DNA of 56,100 nucleotides, taken from Candidatus Moduliflexus flocculans. GTDB lineage: Bacteria > Moduliflexota > Moduliflexia > Moduliflexales > Moduliflexaceae. Of the stretch, positions 26,402 through 35,528 are shown one piece after another. The DNA lies in NCBI GenBank assembly GCA_000739515.1, contig DF820457.1, positions 726,309-782,408 of the forward strand, given 5' to 3'. Position 1 is the stretch's first letter. Each line of letters begins with the position of its first letter. A program made the position numbers and the translations under genes. Under the pieces are notes generated by a model that had not been told where the DNA came from, did no database searches, and worked only from the letters and a program-made list of their open reading frames with translations.

Positions 26402-26427
26402 AAGCCGGGAGCGTCATTGAGACCGAT

Positions 26428-28044
26428 ATGAGCGAGCGTGTTATTATTTTATGTGTGGATGACGAAGAATTGATCCTGAAAACCCTGAAACGCGAATTGC
26501 ATGAAGGACTGGGAGAGGATTATTTTGTTGAGACGGCGGAAAGCGGCGATGACGCGCTTGAGATTGTTGAGGAATTACTCTCCAGTAAAGAAGACCTGCC
26601 TTTAGTGATTGCGGATCAGATCATGCCGGAGATGAGAGGGGATGAATTGCTCAGGCGGATTCATGTCCTCTCTCCCAATTCGCTGAAAATCATGCTGACC
26701 GGCCAGGCGGACATGCAGGCGATTGCGGATGCGGTCAATTTTGCCAATCTTTACCGTTATATCTCGAAACCCTGGGAACATACCGACTTCCTGCTGACAG
26801 TCAAAGAAGCGCTTCATACATACGAACAAGCCAAACTCGTAGAAGAGCAGCGCCGCGTGTTGCAGCGCCTCTATGCGCAGGCACAAGACGAAATCGTTGA
26901 ACGCAAGCGTATCGAAGCGGTGCTGCGCAAACGTGAAGCGAGCCTCCAGGCGATTTTGGATACGGCTGCCGACGGCATTATTACGCTTGATGCCTCTGCC
27001 CATATTCAAACCTTCAATCAAGCGGCAGAACGCATGTTCGGCTATGCGGAGGATGAGGTGCTTGGTCAGCGATTCGAGCGGCTCTTTATGGCCCATGAAG
27101 CGTTACGAGGGGGAGCACTGAGAGAAATGCGCCAGGAGGTTATCGGGCGTAAAAAATTGGGCGAAATCTTTCCGGCAGAATTGGCTGTGAGTGAATTGTT
27201 CCTGTCAGATCAACACCTGTTTATCAGCCTCGCGCGAGACCTGAGCGAACAGAAACGCGCGGAAGAAGAACGGATCGAACTCTCGGCGATTCAACGCGAA
27301 CTCAGCATTGCTCAGGATATCCAGCAAAGTCTTTTGCAGCCGTCGCGTCCGGATTGGCGCGAATTGGATGTCATCTGTTACAGCACACCAGCGCGGGAAG
27401 TGGGCGGCGATTTTTACAGCTATCACGCGTTTGAAGGCGAGCCAAAGCGGTTTGCGCTGGCTGTCGGGGATGTCTCCGGGAAGGGGGTTTCTGCGGCCTT
27501 GTTGATGTCAGTGGTGCTGTCACAGTTCAATGCCTCGCTTACCCTGCCGCTGCGCCCGGCCAAACGGTTGGCGCACCTGAATGCGTCATTGCTTCCTTAT
27601 ACGAAACAGCGGTATCAGAATTGCGCCCTGTGTTATGTTGAAATTGAGTTTGGCGATGTCTATCGTCTTCATGCGGTCAATGCGGGCTGTATTCCGCCGC
27701 TTATCAAGCGACACCGCGGCGAGATCGAACTGCTGGAAATGAGTGGTTTGCCGTTAGGAATCGGCCTTGAAGAAAATATTGCCTACCAGGCAGCAACAGT
27801 GCCTCTGCATCCAGGTGATTGCGTGCTGTTGACGAGTGACGGCGTGATCGAGGCTTCAAACGCCAACAATGAATTGTTCGGTTTTCAGCGCCTCGAAGAG
27901 GCCTTTGCTGACGCGCCGACGACCGATGCATACGCGATTCTGAAGCACTTTCAAGCGGTGCTGAGAGATTTTGTCGGAGAGTGCGCCCCTCATGACGATC
28001 TGACGATGATTGTGGCGCAAATCTCCGCTGGGAAAAATACTTGA
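26428..28044 (+). CDS. REC-PAS-SpoIIE (PP2C) response regulator
   Basis: The 538-residue protein starts with a receiver domain (D11-D12, acceptor D63 in VIADQIMPEMRGDE, K114 in ISKPW). A coiled coil (130-165), a PAS domain (about 168-285; AILDTAADGIITLDASAHI, FNQAAERMFGY) and a SpoIIE-type protein phosphatase domain (about 300-535) follow. Phosphatase motifs are intact: REVGGDFYSY, VGDVSGKGVSAALLM, NAGCIPPLI, LLTSDGVIEA and APHDDLTMIVAQ. It should dephosphorylate Ser/Thr on an anti-sigma factor antagonist or similar target, under control of receiver phosphorylation. It is followed by two further REC-first genes. Confidence 0.93.
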   Translation: MSERVIILCVDDEELILKTLKRELHEGLGEDYFVETAESGDDALEIVEELLSSKEDLPLVIADQIMPEMRGDELLRRIHVLSPNSLKIMLTGQADMQAIADAVNFANLYRYISKPWEHTDFLLTVKEALHTYEQAKLVEEQRRVLQRLYAQAQDEIVERKRIEAVLRKREASLQAILDTAADGIITLDASAHIQTFNQAAERMFGYAEDEVLGQRFERLFMAHEALRGGALREMRQEVIGRKKLGEIFPAELAVSELFLSDQHLFISLARDLSEQKRAEEERIELSAIQRELSIAQDIQQSLLQPSRPDWRELDVICYSTPAREVGGDFYSYHAFEGEPKRFALAVGDVSGKGVSAALLMSVVLSQFNASLTLPLRPAKRLAHLNASLLPYTKQRYQNCALCYVEIEFGDVYRLHAVNAGCIPPLIKRHRGEIELLEMSGLPLGIGLEENIAYQAATVPLHPGDCVLLTSDGVIEASNANNELFGFQRLEEAFADAPTTDAYAILKHFQAVLRDFVGECAPHDDLTMIVAQISAGKNT

Positions 28045-28226
28045 CAGTAATGCAACCTCATCGAATTACGTTAAACAGCGTTGAGCAGATCGCGTCATTC
28101 GTGGAAAAAAGGCGATTCAGATGAGCGTGCTTCATCGCGCCGCCATTCTGCCGCCGTCTGGTTCTCTGAAAAATTTGTCTTGTGGCCTCGCTCTCATTTC
28201 TTCGACGCCAATTAGCTGAACATATC

Positions 28227-29549
28227 ATGCCGTACGATACATCGAAAACAGGAAAAAAAGGCACGATTGTTGTGGTTGACGACATTCATGCCAATTTACA
28301 TTTGCTGACGGAAATTCTCAGCCGGGAAGGATACAGCGTTCGACTTGTGCCGAATGGCGCCTTAGCGCTTTCTTCCATCTCTTCCGCTCCTCCAGAGTTA
28401 GTGCTGCTGGATATTATGATGCCGGAAATGGATGGATATGAGGTGTGCGCCAGGCTTAAAGCTGATCCGAACATGCGCGATATTCCGATTATTTTTATCA
28501 GCGCATTACATGAAGTGTTCGACAAAGTGAAAGCGTTTGAGCTTGGCGGAGTGGACTATATTACGAAACCGTTTCATCCGGAAGAAGTGTTGGCGCGGGT
28601 TTCCACGCATCTTGCGCTGAACAGGCTTCAACGACACCTCGAAGAGCAGAACGCGGAACTGCAAACGGAAATTCAAGAGCGGAAAAACGCCGAATCCGCC
28701 TTATCACGCCTGAATGCTGAACTTGAACAGCGCGTAGCGGAACGCACGCATGAGTTGAAAGATGCCCTGGAAACGTTGCAAAAAACGCAGGAGCAATTGA
28801 TTCAGTCCGAAAAAATGAGTTTATTGGTCTCGTTAGTGGCCGGGATTGCACACGAAATCAATACGCCGATTGGGGTCGGCCTGACGGCAGCGTCGCATTT
28901 AGAAGAAATTACTCAGGAATTTCGGAATTCGTACGAACTGCACCCGCTCAAACGCTCTGCGCTGGAAACCTATGTAAAAACGGTGGCGGAAGCCTCGCAG
29001 ATTCTTGTCAAAAACATGTATCTTGCAGCGGAACGCACACAGAGCTTTAAAGAAATGGCTGTTGATCAGATCAGTGGAACTCTGCGCCGATTTCACCTGA
29101 AATCGTACCTTGATGAGATTGTGTTGAATCTCACGCCCGCATTGAAACTGGCCGAGTGTCATCTTCTGTTGAATTGTCCGGATTGGCTGGAAATTGAGAG
29201 CTTTCCCGGAGCGTTTTCGCAAATTATCAGCAATTTAGTCATGAATTCGGTGATTCACGGCTTCGAGCAGCAAGCCGGAGGGGAGATTCGACTTGATGTG
29301 ACCTGTGAGAACTCATTGATCGTCATCACATATAGCGATAACGGAAAGGGCATGGATCAAGAACAGTGCGCGCGGGTGTTTGAAGCCTTTTATACCACAA
29401 AACGCCATCAGGGCGGGACAGGATTGGGCATGAATATCGTGCATAATCTTGTCACGCGCAAGCTTCACGGCCAGATCGAATGCGCGAGTATTCCCGGGGG
29501 GCTGACGACATTTACGATCCGCATTCCTTTCACGCAAGAGAATCTATGA
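28227..29549 (+). CDS. REC-histidine kinase
   Basis: From ATG 28227 the product is 440 residues. The receiver domain (12-130) has acceptor D62 (LLDIMMPEMDGYEVC) and K114. A coiled coil (about 130-195) leads to the phosphoacceptor H209 in GIAHEINTPIGVG and a HATPase_c domain (NLVMNSVIHGFEQQ, DNGKGMDQEQ, GGTGLGMNIVHNLV). This arrangement, with input receiver first, is typical of kinases driven by another kinase. A GTG at 28182 would add 15 residues. It overlaps the next gene by ATGA. The histidine kinase type (AHEINTPIG) differs from the usual HELRTPLN family. Confidence 0.92.
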   Translation: MPYDTSKTGKKGTIVVVDDIHANLHLLTEILSREGYSVRLVPNGALALSSISSAPPELVLLDIMMPEMDGYEVCARLKADPNMRDIPIIFISALHEVFDKVKAFELGGVDYITKPFHPEEVLARVSTHLALNRLQRHLEEQNAELQTEIQERKNAESALSRLNAELEQRVAERTHELKDALETLQKTQEQLIQSEKMSLLVSLVAGIAHEINTPIGVGLTAASHLEEITQEFRNSYELHPLKRSALETYVKTVAEASQILVKNMYLAAERTQSFKEMAVDQISGTLRRFHLKSYLDEIVLNLTPALKLAECHLLLNCPDWLEIESFPGAFSQIISNLVMNSVIHGFEQQAGGEIRLDVTCENSLIVITYSDNGKGMDQEQCARVFEAFYTTKRHQGGTGLGMNIVHNLVTRKLHGQIECASIPGGLTTFTIRIPFTQENL

Positions 29550-31084
29550 ACACAACTGCTGCGTCTTCGCCGATAAAATCTAATATTCTGATCGTGGACG
29601 ATTCCCGCGATAACTTGCGCCTGCTTTCAGGCATTCTCGTGCAAGAAGGCTATATCGTGCGCCCGGTATTAGATGGCATTTTAGCAATCTCCTCTGCCAA
29701 AACGAACCCGCCGGATATTATTTTGCTTGATATTATGATGCCAGGCATGACGGGCTATGAGATTTGCGAGCGACTCAAAGCTGACGAAGAGTTGCGCGAC
29801 ATTCCGATCATTTTTATCAGCGCGTTAAACAGCGTGGTGGATAAAGTCAAAGCGTTCTCCATCGGCGGGGTAGATTATATTACCAAGCCGTTCCAGCCGC
29901 AGGAAGTGCTGGCGAGAATTCAAACCCATCTGACGATCCGACAATTGCAGCAGACGTTGCAGCAAAAAAACTTGTTGTTTGAGCAGGAAATTCGCGAACG
30001 GAAGCGGATCGAAGATGCCATGCGAAGGCGAAACTGGGAACTCGATCTGCTGAATCAGATGACAAATGCCTTGCAAGGCTGCCAGAATGAATCTGAGACA
30101 TACCCCGTTCTTCGGGAAATTTGTTCGCAGCTTTTTCCAAAGACCTCCGGCTGCTTGTATTTGCTCAATGAACATCAAAGCGAGTTGAGCGTTGCTGTTG
30201 CATGGGGAGGGACGCCGCCCTCGGCCTCGGTCTTAAAAAGTTCTGAATGGAATATGCCCGGGGGGCGGATTTTTACCATCGAGCAGCCCAAAAAGAAATC
30301 CTTGCATTTTTATGTCACCTGTCTCGAAGAAACCGAAGGCATTCCGTATGCGTTGCGCGGCACGGAGAAAGAGATTCTGGGGATTCTGTTTCTGTTTTTC
30401 GAACGCAGCCTTGCTGACGAATTAGATGAGGAGAGCATTCGACAAGCCGAATCGAGACAACTCATCAGCACCAGAGTCGCGGAGCAATATGCCCTCTATC
30501 TTGCGAATATCCGCATGAAGATGGAATTGCAGATGCAAGTCACGCGCGATCCATTGACCAACCTGTATAATCGGCGGTATATGGAAGAAGCGTTAGCCAA
30601 CGAAGTGCGCCGAGTTGCGCGAAAACGAGCGTCGTTGGGAATATTGATGATTGACGTTGACCATTTTAAAACCTTTAATGATACGCATGGCCATGAAGCG
30701 GGTGATGTTGTCTTGCAAGAACTCAGCGCGTTATTCCAGAAAAATATTCGCGGCGGCGATATTGCCTGCCGGTATGGTGGCGAAGAATTTTTATTGATTT
30801 TGCCTGATACCACAATCGAGATCGCGTCGCAACGCGCCAACGAACTGCTCAGGCGCGTGCGAGAGATGGCGGTGCCATATCAGCAGCATGATTACCACAT
30901 TACTGTGTCTGTCGGGGTCGCGTCTGCGCCCGAACATGGACAGGATGTGCATAGCCTGGTGAACGCCGCAGATAATGCGCTCTATTATGCTAAGCACAGC
31001 GGGCGTAACCAGGTCGTCGTATTTTCAGAGCGAATCCGCCCGACGCTTGAGGGCGTTCCCGCTGAACATGCGAGCGAAGGATAA
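29546..31084 (+). CDS. REC-GAF-GGDEF diguanylate cyclase
   Basis: From ATG 29546 (overlapping the preceding TGA) the product is 512 residues. The receiver (12-130, D62 in LLDIMMPGMTGYEIC) is almost the same as that of the preceding kinase. A coiled coil and a GAF-like region (about 165-340) follow, then a GGDEF domain (about 345-505) with RDPLTNLYNRRYMEE, DVDHFKTFNDTHGHEAGD and the active-site loop RYGGEEF. The inhibitory site R-x-x-D (RGGD) lies five residues before GGEEF, so feedback inhibition by c-di-GMP is expected. It should make c-di-GMP in response to phosphorylation, perhaps by the coupled kinase. Confidence 0.93.
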   Translation: MNTTAASSPIKSNILIVDDSRDNLRLLSGILVQEGYIVRPVLDGILAISSAKTNPPDIILLDIMMPGMTGYEICERLKADEELRDIPIIFISALNSVVDKVKAFSIGGVDYITKPFQPQEVLARIQTHLTIRQLQQTLQQKNLLFEQEIRERKRIEDAMRRRNWELDLLNQMTNALQGCQNESETYPVLREICSQLFPKTSGCLYLLNEHQSELSVAVAWGGTPPSASVLKSSEWNMPGGRIFTIEQPKKKSLHFYVTCLEETEGIPYALRGTEKEILGILFLFFERSLADELDEESIRQAESRQLISTRVAEQYALYLANIRMKMELQMQVTRDPLTNLYNRRYMEEALANEVRRVARKRASLGILMIDVDHFKTFNDTHGHEAGDVVLQELSALFQKNIRGGDIACRYGGEEFLLILPDTTIEIASQRANELLRRVREMAVPYQQHDYHITVSVGVASAPEHGQDVHSLVNAADNALYYAKHSGRNQVVVFSERIRPTLEGVPAEHASEG

Positions 31085-31151
31085 TCCCTTCGCAATATTT
31101 GTAGGAAGAGAATGCCAATTGCGGTCAATTCGATCATATTCGCCTGACACC

Positions 31152-31180
31152 GTAGAGACGCTCCGGCGGGGCGTCTCTAC
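31152..31180. repeat. Palindrome family B, copy 2
   Basis: GTAGAGACGCTCC / GGGGCGTCTCTAC forms a 29-bp inverted repeat between the GGDEF gene (stop 31084) and araA (start 31246). It could act as a 3' hairpin for the signalling operon. Confidence 0.85.
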
Positions 31181-31245
31181 CGAATAGATGATCTGTTCAA
31201 ACACAGTTGGCATAACAACAAACAACGAAATAGGAGGAAAACGAT

Positions 31246-32751
31246 ATGATGGATGTACAACAATTCGAGGTCTGGTTTCTCACTGGCAGCCAACATCTGT
31301 ACGGCCCGGAAACGCTGAAACAGGTGGCTGAAAATTCCAAAACGATTGCCGATGCGCTTGATCAATCGGCGCATATCCCAGTCAAAATCGTATTCAAACC
31401 GGTCTTAACCACGCCGGATTCGATTTATAATATTATGGTTGAGGCCAACAGCGCCAAAAACTGCGTGGGCGTAATCACCTGGATGCACACCTTTTCCCCG
31501 TCGAAAATGTGGATTGCCGGATTCCGCGCGTTGCGCAAGCCGTTCCTGCATCTGCATACCCAATTCAACCGCGACATTCCCTGGGCAACGATTGACATGG
31601 ATTTCATGAACTTGAATCAATCCGCGCACGGTGATCGCGAATTTGGTTTCATTTGCACCAGAATGCGGAAAGAGCGCAAAGTTGTGGTCGGGTTCTGGCA
31701 GGAAGACGACGTGCAGCGCCAGATTGGTTATTGGGCGAGAACTGCCTGCGCCTGGGCAGACGCGCAAGGCGCGAAATTCGCCCGATTCGGCGACAATATG
31801 CGCGAAGTCGCCGTGACAGAAGGCGATAAAGTTGAGGCGCAAATCCGCTTAGGGTATTCCGTGAATGGCTATGCCGTCGGCGATCTCGTCAAATATGTTA
31901 ATGCCGTGACCGATGCAGAAATTGATGCGCTCATTTCCGACTACAATAATCAGTTTGTCGTTGCCAAAGAATTGCTGGCAGGCGGCAGCCAGTATCAGTC
32001 ACTGCGCCATGCCGTAAAAATCGAAGCCGGAATGCGGGCCTTTTTGAAAGAAGGCAATTTTAAAGGTTTTACCACCTCATTTGAAAACCTGTATGGCCTC
32101 GAACAACTGCCAGGCATCGCCGTGCAGCGGTTAATGGCCGATGGCTACGGCTTCGGCGGCGAAGGCGATTGGAAAACCGCGGCGCTCGTGCGAGCAATGA
32201 AAGTGATGGCCTCCGGCTTGAAAGGCGGCACGTCGTTTATGGAAGATTACACCTACCATCTCGATCCAACCGGCATGAGAGTGCTTGGGGCGCACATGCT
32301 GGAAGTGTGCCCTTCGATTGCCTCTGACAAGCCGAAAGTGGAAGTGCATCCGCTCTCTATCGGCGGCAAGGCCGATCCGGTGCGCCTCGTGTTTAATGTC
32401 GGAAACGGCGCGGGCTTAAATGCGTCCTTAATTGACATGGGCAATCGTTTCCGTTTAATTGTGAACGAAGTGGATGTCGTTACGCCTGAAAAAGACCTGC
32501 CGAAATTGCCGGTTGCGCGGGTGCTCTGGGATCCAAAACCGAATTTGAAAGTCGCCGCCGCCGCGTGGATTCTGGCAGGCGGAGCGCATCACGCTGGTTT
32601 CAGCCAGGCCGTGACAGTCGAACAATTGGAAGATTTCGCTGAAATGGCCGGAGTCGAATTCCTGGTCATTAACGAGAAGACCGATCTGCGGGAATTCAAA
32701 AAAGAACTCCATTGGAACGAAATGTATTATCACCTTGCCAAAGGGCTATAA
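31246..32751 (+). CDS. araA: L-arabinose isomerase
   Basis: The 501-residue product is full length for AraA, which converts L-arabinose to L-ribulose in the cytoplasm using Mn2+. Characteristic segments are [52 protein letters not shown] and [28 protein letters not shown] gives a strong ribosome binding site. No araB, araD, transporter or regulator gene is next to it, which is unusual for an arabinose pathway gene. The hairpin directly after the stop makes it a single-gene transcript. Confidence 0.96.
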   Translation: MMDVQQFEVWFLTGSQHLYGPETLKQVAENSKTIADALDQSAHIPVKIVFKPVLTTPDSIYNIMVEANSAKNCVGVITWMHTFSPSKMWIAGFRALRKPFLHLHTQFNRDIPWATIDMDFMNLNQSAHGDREFGFICTRMRKERKVVVGFWQEDDVQRQIGYWARTACAWADAQGAKFARFGDNMREVAVTEGDKVEAQIRLGYSVNGYAVGDLVKYVNAVTDAEIDALISDYNNQFVVAKELLAGGSQYQSLRHAVKIEAGMRAFLKEGNFKGFTTSFENLYGLEQLPGIAVQRLMADGYGFGGEGDWKTAALVRAMKVMASGLKGGTSFMEDYTYHLDPTGMRVLGAHMLEVCPSIASDKPKVEVHPLSIGGKADPVRLVFNVGNGAGLNASLIDMGNRFRLIVNEVDVVTPEKDLPKLPVARVLWDPKPNLKVAAAAWILAGGAHHAGFSQAVTVEQLEDFAEMAGVEFLVINEKTDLREFKKELHWNEMYYHLAKGL

Positions 32752-32757
32752 TTCAGC

Positions 32758-32795
32758 AGACCTCACAGGTGTTGGACACCTGTGAGGTCTTTTTG
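32758..32795 (+). terminator. araA terminator made from palindrome family A, copy 3
   Basis: The perfect inverted repeat AGACCTCACAGGT / ACCTGTGAGGTCT begins 7 bp after the araA stop and is followed by TTTTT. This copy is well placed to be a rho-independent terminator. Confidence 0.75.
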
Positions 32796-32904
32796 CTGAT
32801 GCAAAATTTTATGGCAGTCCTGTAGGGCGGCCAAATGGAATTAGTTTGACATCCCTGCTTATGCGCAATCTGAGCAGTTTCAAAGAGGAGGAATTGAAAA
32901 CACT

Positions 32905-34398
32905 ATGGCTGTCACCTCTCTTTTTTCCAATCGCATCAGCGCGTTACGACGGCGCATCTTCTGGCAGAACGCCGCGCAATTCCTCTTATTTGCAAGCTTG
33001 AGCGCAGGCTCGCTGTATACGCTTCTTCTCATTATCGAACGTTCGGGTTGGCTTGCTCTGCCAAAAGATACGGCATTTTACAGCGTCATCGGCGGCCTCT
33101 CCGCCATTGCTGCGCTTATAGCCGTCATCGTATTACAAAAGCCGTTAGCGCACCGACTTATCGAGTTCGATACGCGCCTGCGCCTGCATGATGAACTCAG
33201 CACCGCTTACGAATATCAGCGTTCCGGCAAGTCGTCGCTCTTTGCGCCGCCGCTCATCGAACACGCCGGACAGCGCCTCGGCCAACTGAATTTTGCGACA
33301 CTCCAGCCGTTTCCATTGCTGAAATTCGCAATCTGGGGCGGCGCGTTGCTGCTGATTCACCTGGCTCTGTTGACGATTGGCGGGAACATCTTTCCCGCGC
33401 TTACGCCCAACCCGCCGCAGCAAACATTGACGCCGCCGGAAACAGCGCAGCCGGAAAAATTGACAACATCTTCCGAAGCGCGGCGCAAACAACACCAGCA
33501 GCGGGAGCAACGCGAATTGTTTCAGAAAATGAATGATTTCGCGAAAGCGTTGGAACAGCGCGAACTGACGAAGCAAGAATTCGCGGCGGCTGTCAATGAC
33601 GCGCTGCAAGACCTGCAAAGCCAACAGGAACAATTGCTCGACACTTCGGAAAATGGGCAAACGCTCGATAACGCGCAATTTAATCAGGTTCCCCTTTCTG
33701 CGCCGGCGCAGCAGATGCGGGACTTGCTTGCCCGAATGCTTCAGCGGCAGAATTCGCAAGATAGTAGCAATATTGCAACAGTCAGCGAGGACGAGTTGAA
33801 CAGCCTGCGCGAAGCGTTATCGCAAATGGCGCAGCAAGCGGATCAGGGAAATGATTCGGGCGCGAGCGAAGGCAAGCCGACGCAATCTGCCGGACAAAAT
33901 GGCGAGAATTCCGAAAAAACGGCCTCATCGGAAACGCCGGAGGAAGCGGAGAATCAACCGACCAATTCAACCGCTTCCCGCGAAGGCAATGGCGATGATC
34001 AGCATGTCGCGCAAGGTAACATGCTTTCTGGAAACGGAAGGCCGATCGATCAAGCGCCTGGAATGCAAGGGCAAGAAGAAAAAAGCGATGGTTCGGCCTC
34101 TGCCGGGCTAAATCCTGGCGATAATCAGAAGTATGCGCCTTCGGAGCTTGAAACATCGAAAGGGCAGATTGAGACAGAAAAAACGGCGCAGGCGGTAAAA
34201 AACGACTACTCCGCGCATATCCGCTCCGTCACGCGCATCGGCAACGCGAACGCGCCGACCGAAGAGGTGATCCGCCCGTACCAGCAAGAACTCGAAAGCG
34301 TCTTGCAGCAGGAGAAATTGCCGCTGAATTATCGCGAATATATCAAAAATTATTTTTTAGCGATTGGCGTGACAGCGGAGCAAAGAACAACGAATTGA
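32905..34398 (+). CDS. MoxR-associated membrane protein, DUF4175-like N-terminus
   Basis: The 497-residue protein has hydrophobic helices near 20-45, 58-78 and 138-160. Between the second and third is EFDTRLRLHDELSTAYEY, which resembles the D-x-R-L-x-L-x-x-x-L-S-T-A motif of DUF4175-type membrane proteins found near MoxR. The rest (170-497) is a hydrophilic coiled-coil and low-complexity region rich in Gln, Ser, Asn and Glu. GAGGAGG lies upstream at an unusually long distance (about 14 nt). The last four codons and the TGA stop lie within the inverted repeat at 34387-34457. It is probably co-transcribed with the MoxR and DUF58 genes. Function unknown. Confidence 0.75.
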   Translation: MAVTSLFSNRISALRRRIFWQNAAQFLLFASLSAGSLYTLLLIIERSGWLALPKDTAFYSVIGGLSAIAALIAVIVLQKPLAHRLIEFDTRLRLHDELSTAYEYQRSGKSSLFAPPLIEHAGQRLGQLNFATLQPFPLLKFAIWGGALLLIHLALLTIGGNIFPALTPNPPQQTLTPPETAQPEKLTTSSEARRKQHQQREQRELFQKMNDFAKALEQRELTKQEFAAAVNDALQDLQSQQEQLLDTSENGQTLDNAQFNQVPLSAPAQQMRDLLARMLQRQNSQDSSNIATVSEDELNSLREALSQMAQQADQGNDSGASEGKPTQSAGQNGENSEKTASSETPEEAENQPTNSTASREGNGDDQHVAQGNMLSGNGRPIDQAPGMQGQEEKSDGSASAGLNPGDNQKYAPSELETSKGQIETEKTAQAVKNDYSAHIRSVTRIGNANAPTEEVIRPYQQELESVLQQEKLPLNYREYIKNYFLAIGVTAEQRTTN

Positions 34399-34457
34399 AG
34401 AAGGGAACGAATTGGAGAACGCAACGAATTCATTCGTTCCCTTCTTTAATTCGTTGT
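34387..34457. repeat. Long inverted repeat family C, copy 2
   Basis: ACAACGAATTGAAGAAGGG then AACGAATTG on the left; CATTCGTTCCCTTCTT then AATTCGTTGT on the right. The TGA of the upstream membrane protein gene lies in the left arm (aatTGAag), and the MoxR start codon follows 22 bp after the right arm. Confidence 0.85.
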
Positions 34458-34478
34458 CGTCCCAATAAGGAGCGAAAC

Positions 34479-35495
34479 ATGGCAACACCGGAACAGCAGA
34501 TTGAAATGGTCAAACAGCAATTCGACCGCGTTCATGCGGAGCTTTCCAAAACGATTGTAGGACAGGAGACGACGGTGCGGCAGTTGTTTATTACACTGCT
34601 CTGCGGCGGACACGCCCTGATTGAAGGCGTGCCGGGGCTTGGCAAAACGCTCTTAGTCAAGTCGCTGAGTCAGATTTTGCGCCTCAAATATTCGCGCATT
34701 CAATTTACGCCCGATTTGATGCCCGCCGACATTCTCGGCACAAACATGGTCAAAGAGGACGAGGGCGGCAATCGCTTTTTCGAATTTTTCAAAGGGCCGA
34801 TTTTTGGCCAACTGATTTTAGCCGACGAAATCAACCGTGCCAGCCCGAAAACGCAATCCGCGCTGTTAGAGGCGATGCAGGAACAAAAAGTCACGATTTT
34901 CGGTCAGGAATACTCGATGACGCCGCCGTTCATGGTGTTGGCGACGCAAAACCCGATTGAAATGGAAGGGACGTACCCGCTGCCGGAAGCGCAGATTGAC
35001 CGCTTTTTCTTTAAGTTGCGCGTCGCCTTTCCGACGCACGAAGAATTGCTGCATATCATTGAGAAAACGACCGAAGGCCAGCAAACCGAGTTGCAAGAAG
35101 TGCTTCAGGCTGACGCGATTTTGCAGATGCGCTCGCTCGTGCGGGAAGTACCGATTGCGGTACATGTCAAAAACTACATTATCCGCCTGATTATGGCGAC
35201 GCATCCGACCGATCAATACGCGACGGAAAACGTCAAAAAATACGTCATGTACGGCTCAAGTCCGCGCGGCGTGCAGAGCCTTGTGCTGGCCGGAAAAGCG
35301 TCGGCGCTATTGGATGGCCGTTATAACGTCTCCCGCGACGACATCAACGCCATCGCCAAACCCGCCCTACGCCACCGCGTCGTGCTGAATATTCGAGGCG
35401 AAGCGGAAGGGCTTGACCCGGACGATTTGATTGACGAAATTCTCGACAGCATCCCGGAGAAAAAAATCATGTATCCGGGGCGCGTGGTGGATTAA
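34479..35495 (+). CDS. MoxR family AAA+ ATPase
   Basis: From ATG 34479 the product is 338 residues. Walker A is GVPGLGKT (50-57), Walker B is LILADEINRASPK, and the MoxR-typical FTPDLMPADILG, ATQNPIEMEGTYPLPEAQ and DRFFFKL segments are present. MoxR proteins are thought to act as chaperones for assembly or activation of partner complexes, often with VWA proteins. AAGGAG stands 7 nt upstream of this ATG, so the reading from 34395 (inside the palindrome) is rejected. The DUF58 gene follows after a family B palindrome. Confidence 0.95.
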   Translation: MATPEQQIEMVKQQFDRVHAELSKTIVGQETTVRQLFITLLCGGHALIEGVPGLGKTLLVKSLSQILRLKYSRIQFTPDLMPADILGTNMVKEDEGGNRFFEFFKGPIFGQLILADEINRASPKTQSALLEAMQEQKVTIFGQEYSMTPPFMVLATQNPIEMEGTYPLPEAQIDRFFFKLRVAFPTHEELLHIIEKTTEGQQTELQEVLQADAILQMRSLVREVPIAVHVKNYIIRLIMATHPTDQYATENVKKYVMYGSSPRGVQSLVLAGKASALLDGRYNVSRDDINAIAKPALRHRVVLNIRGEAEGLDPDDLIDEILDSIPEKKIMYPGRVVD

Positions 35496-35498
35496 CCG

Positions 35499-35528
35499 CG
35501 TAGAGACGCACGGCCGTGCGTCTCTACG
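35499..35528. repeat. Palindrome family B, copy 3
   Basis: CGTAGAGACGCACGG / CCGTGCGTCTCTACG is a perfect 30-bp palindrome that fills the gap between the MoxR stop (35495) and the DUF58 gene start (35529). Confidence 0.9.

Noticed and set aside
34395..34478. N-terminal extension of MoxR by 28 residues
   Set aside because: It would translate the family C inverted repeat; the ATG at 34479 has a proper AAGGAG site and the family N-terminus.
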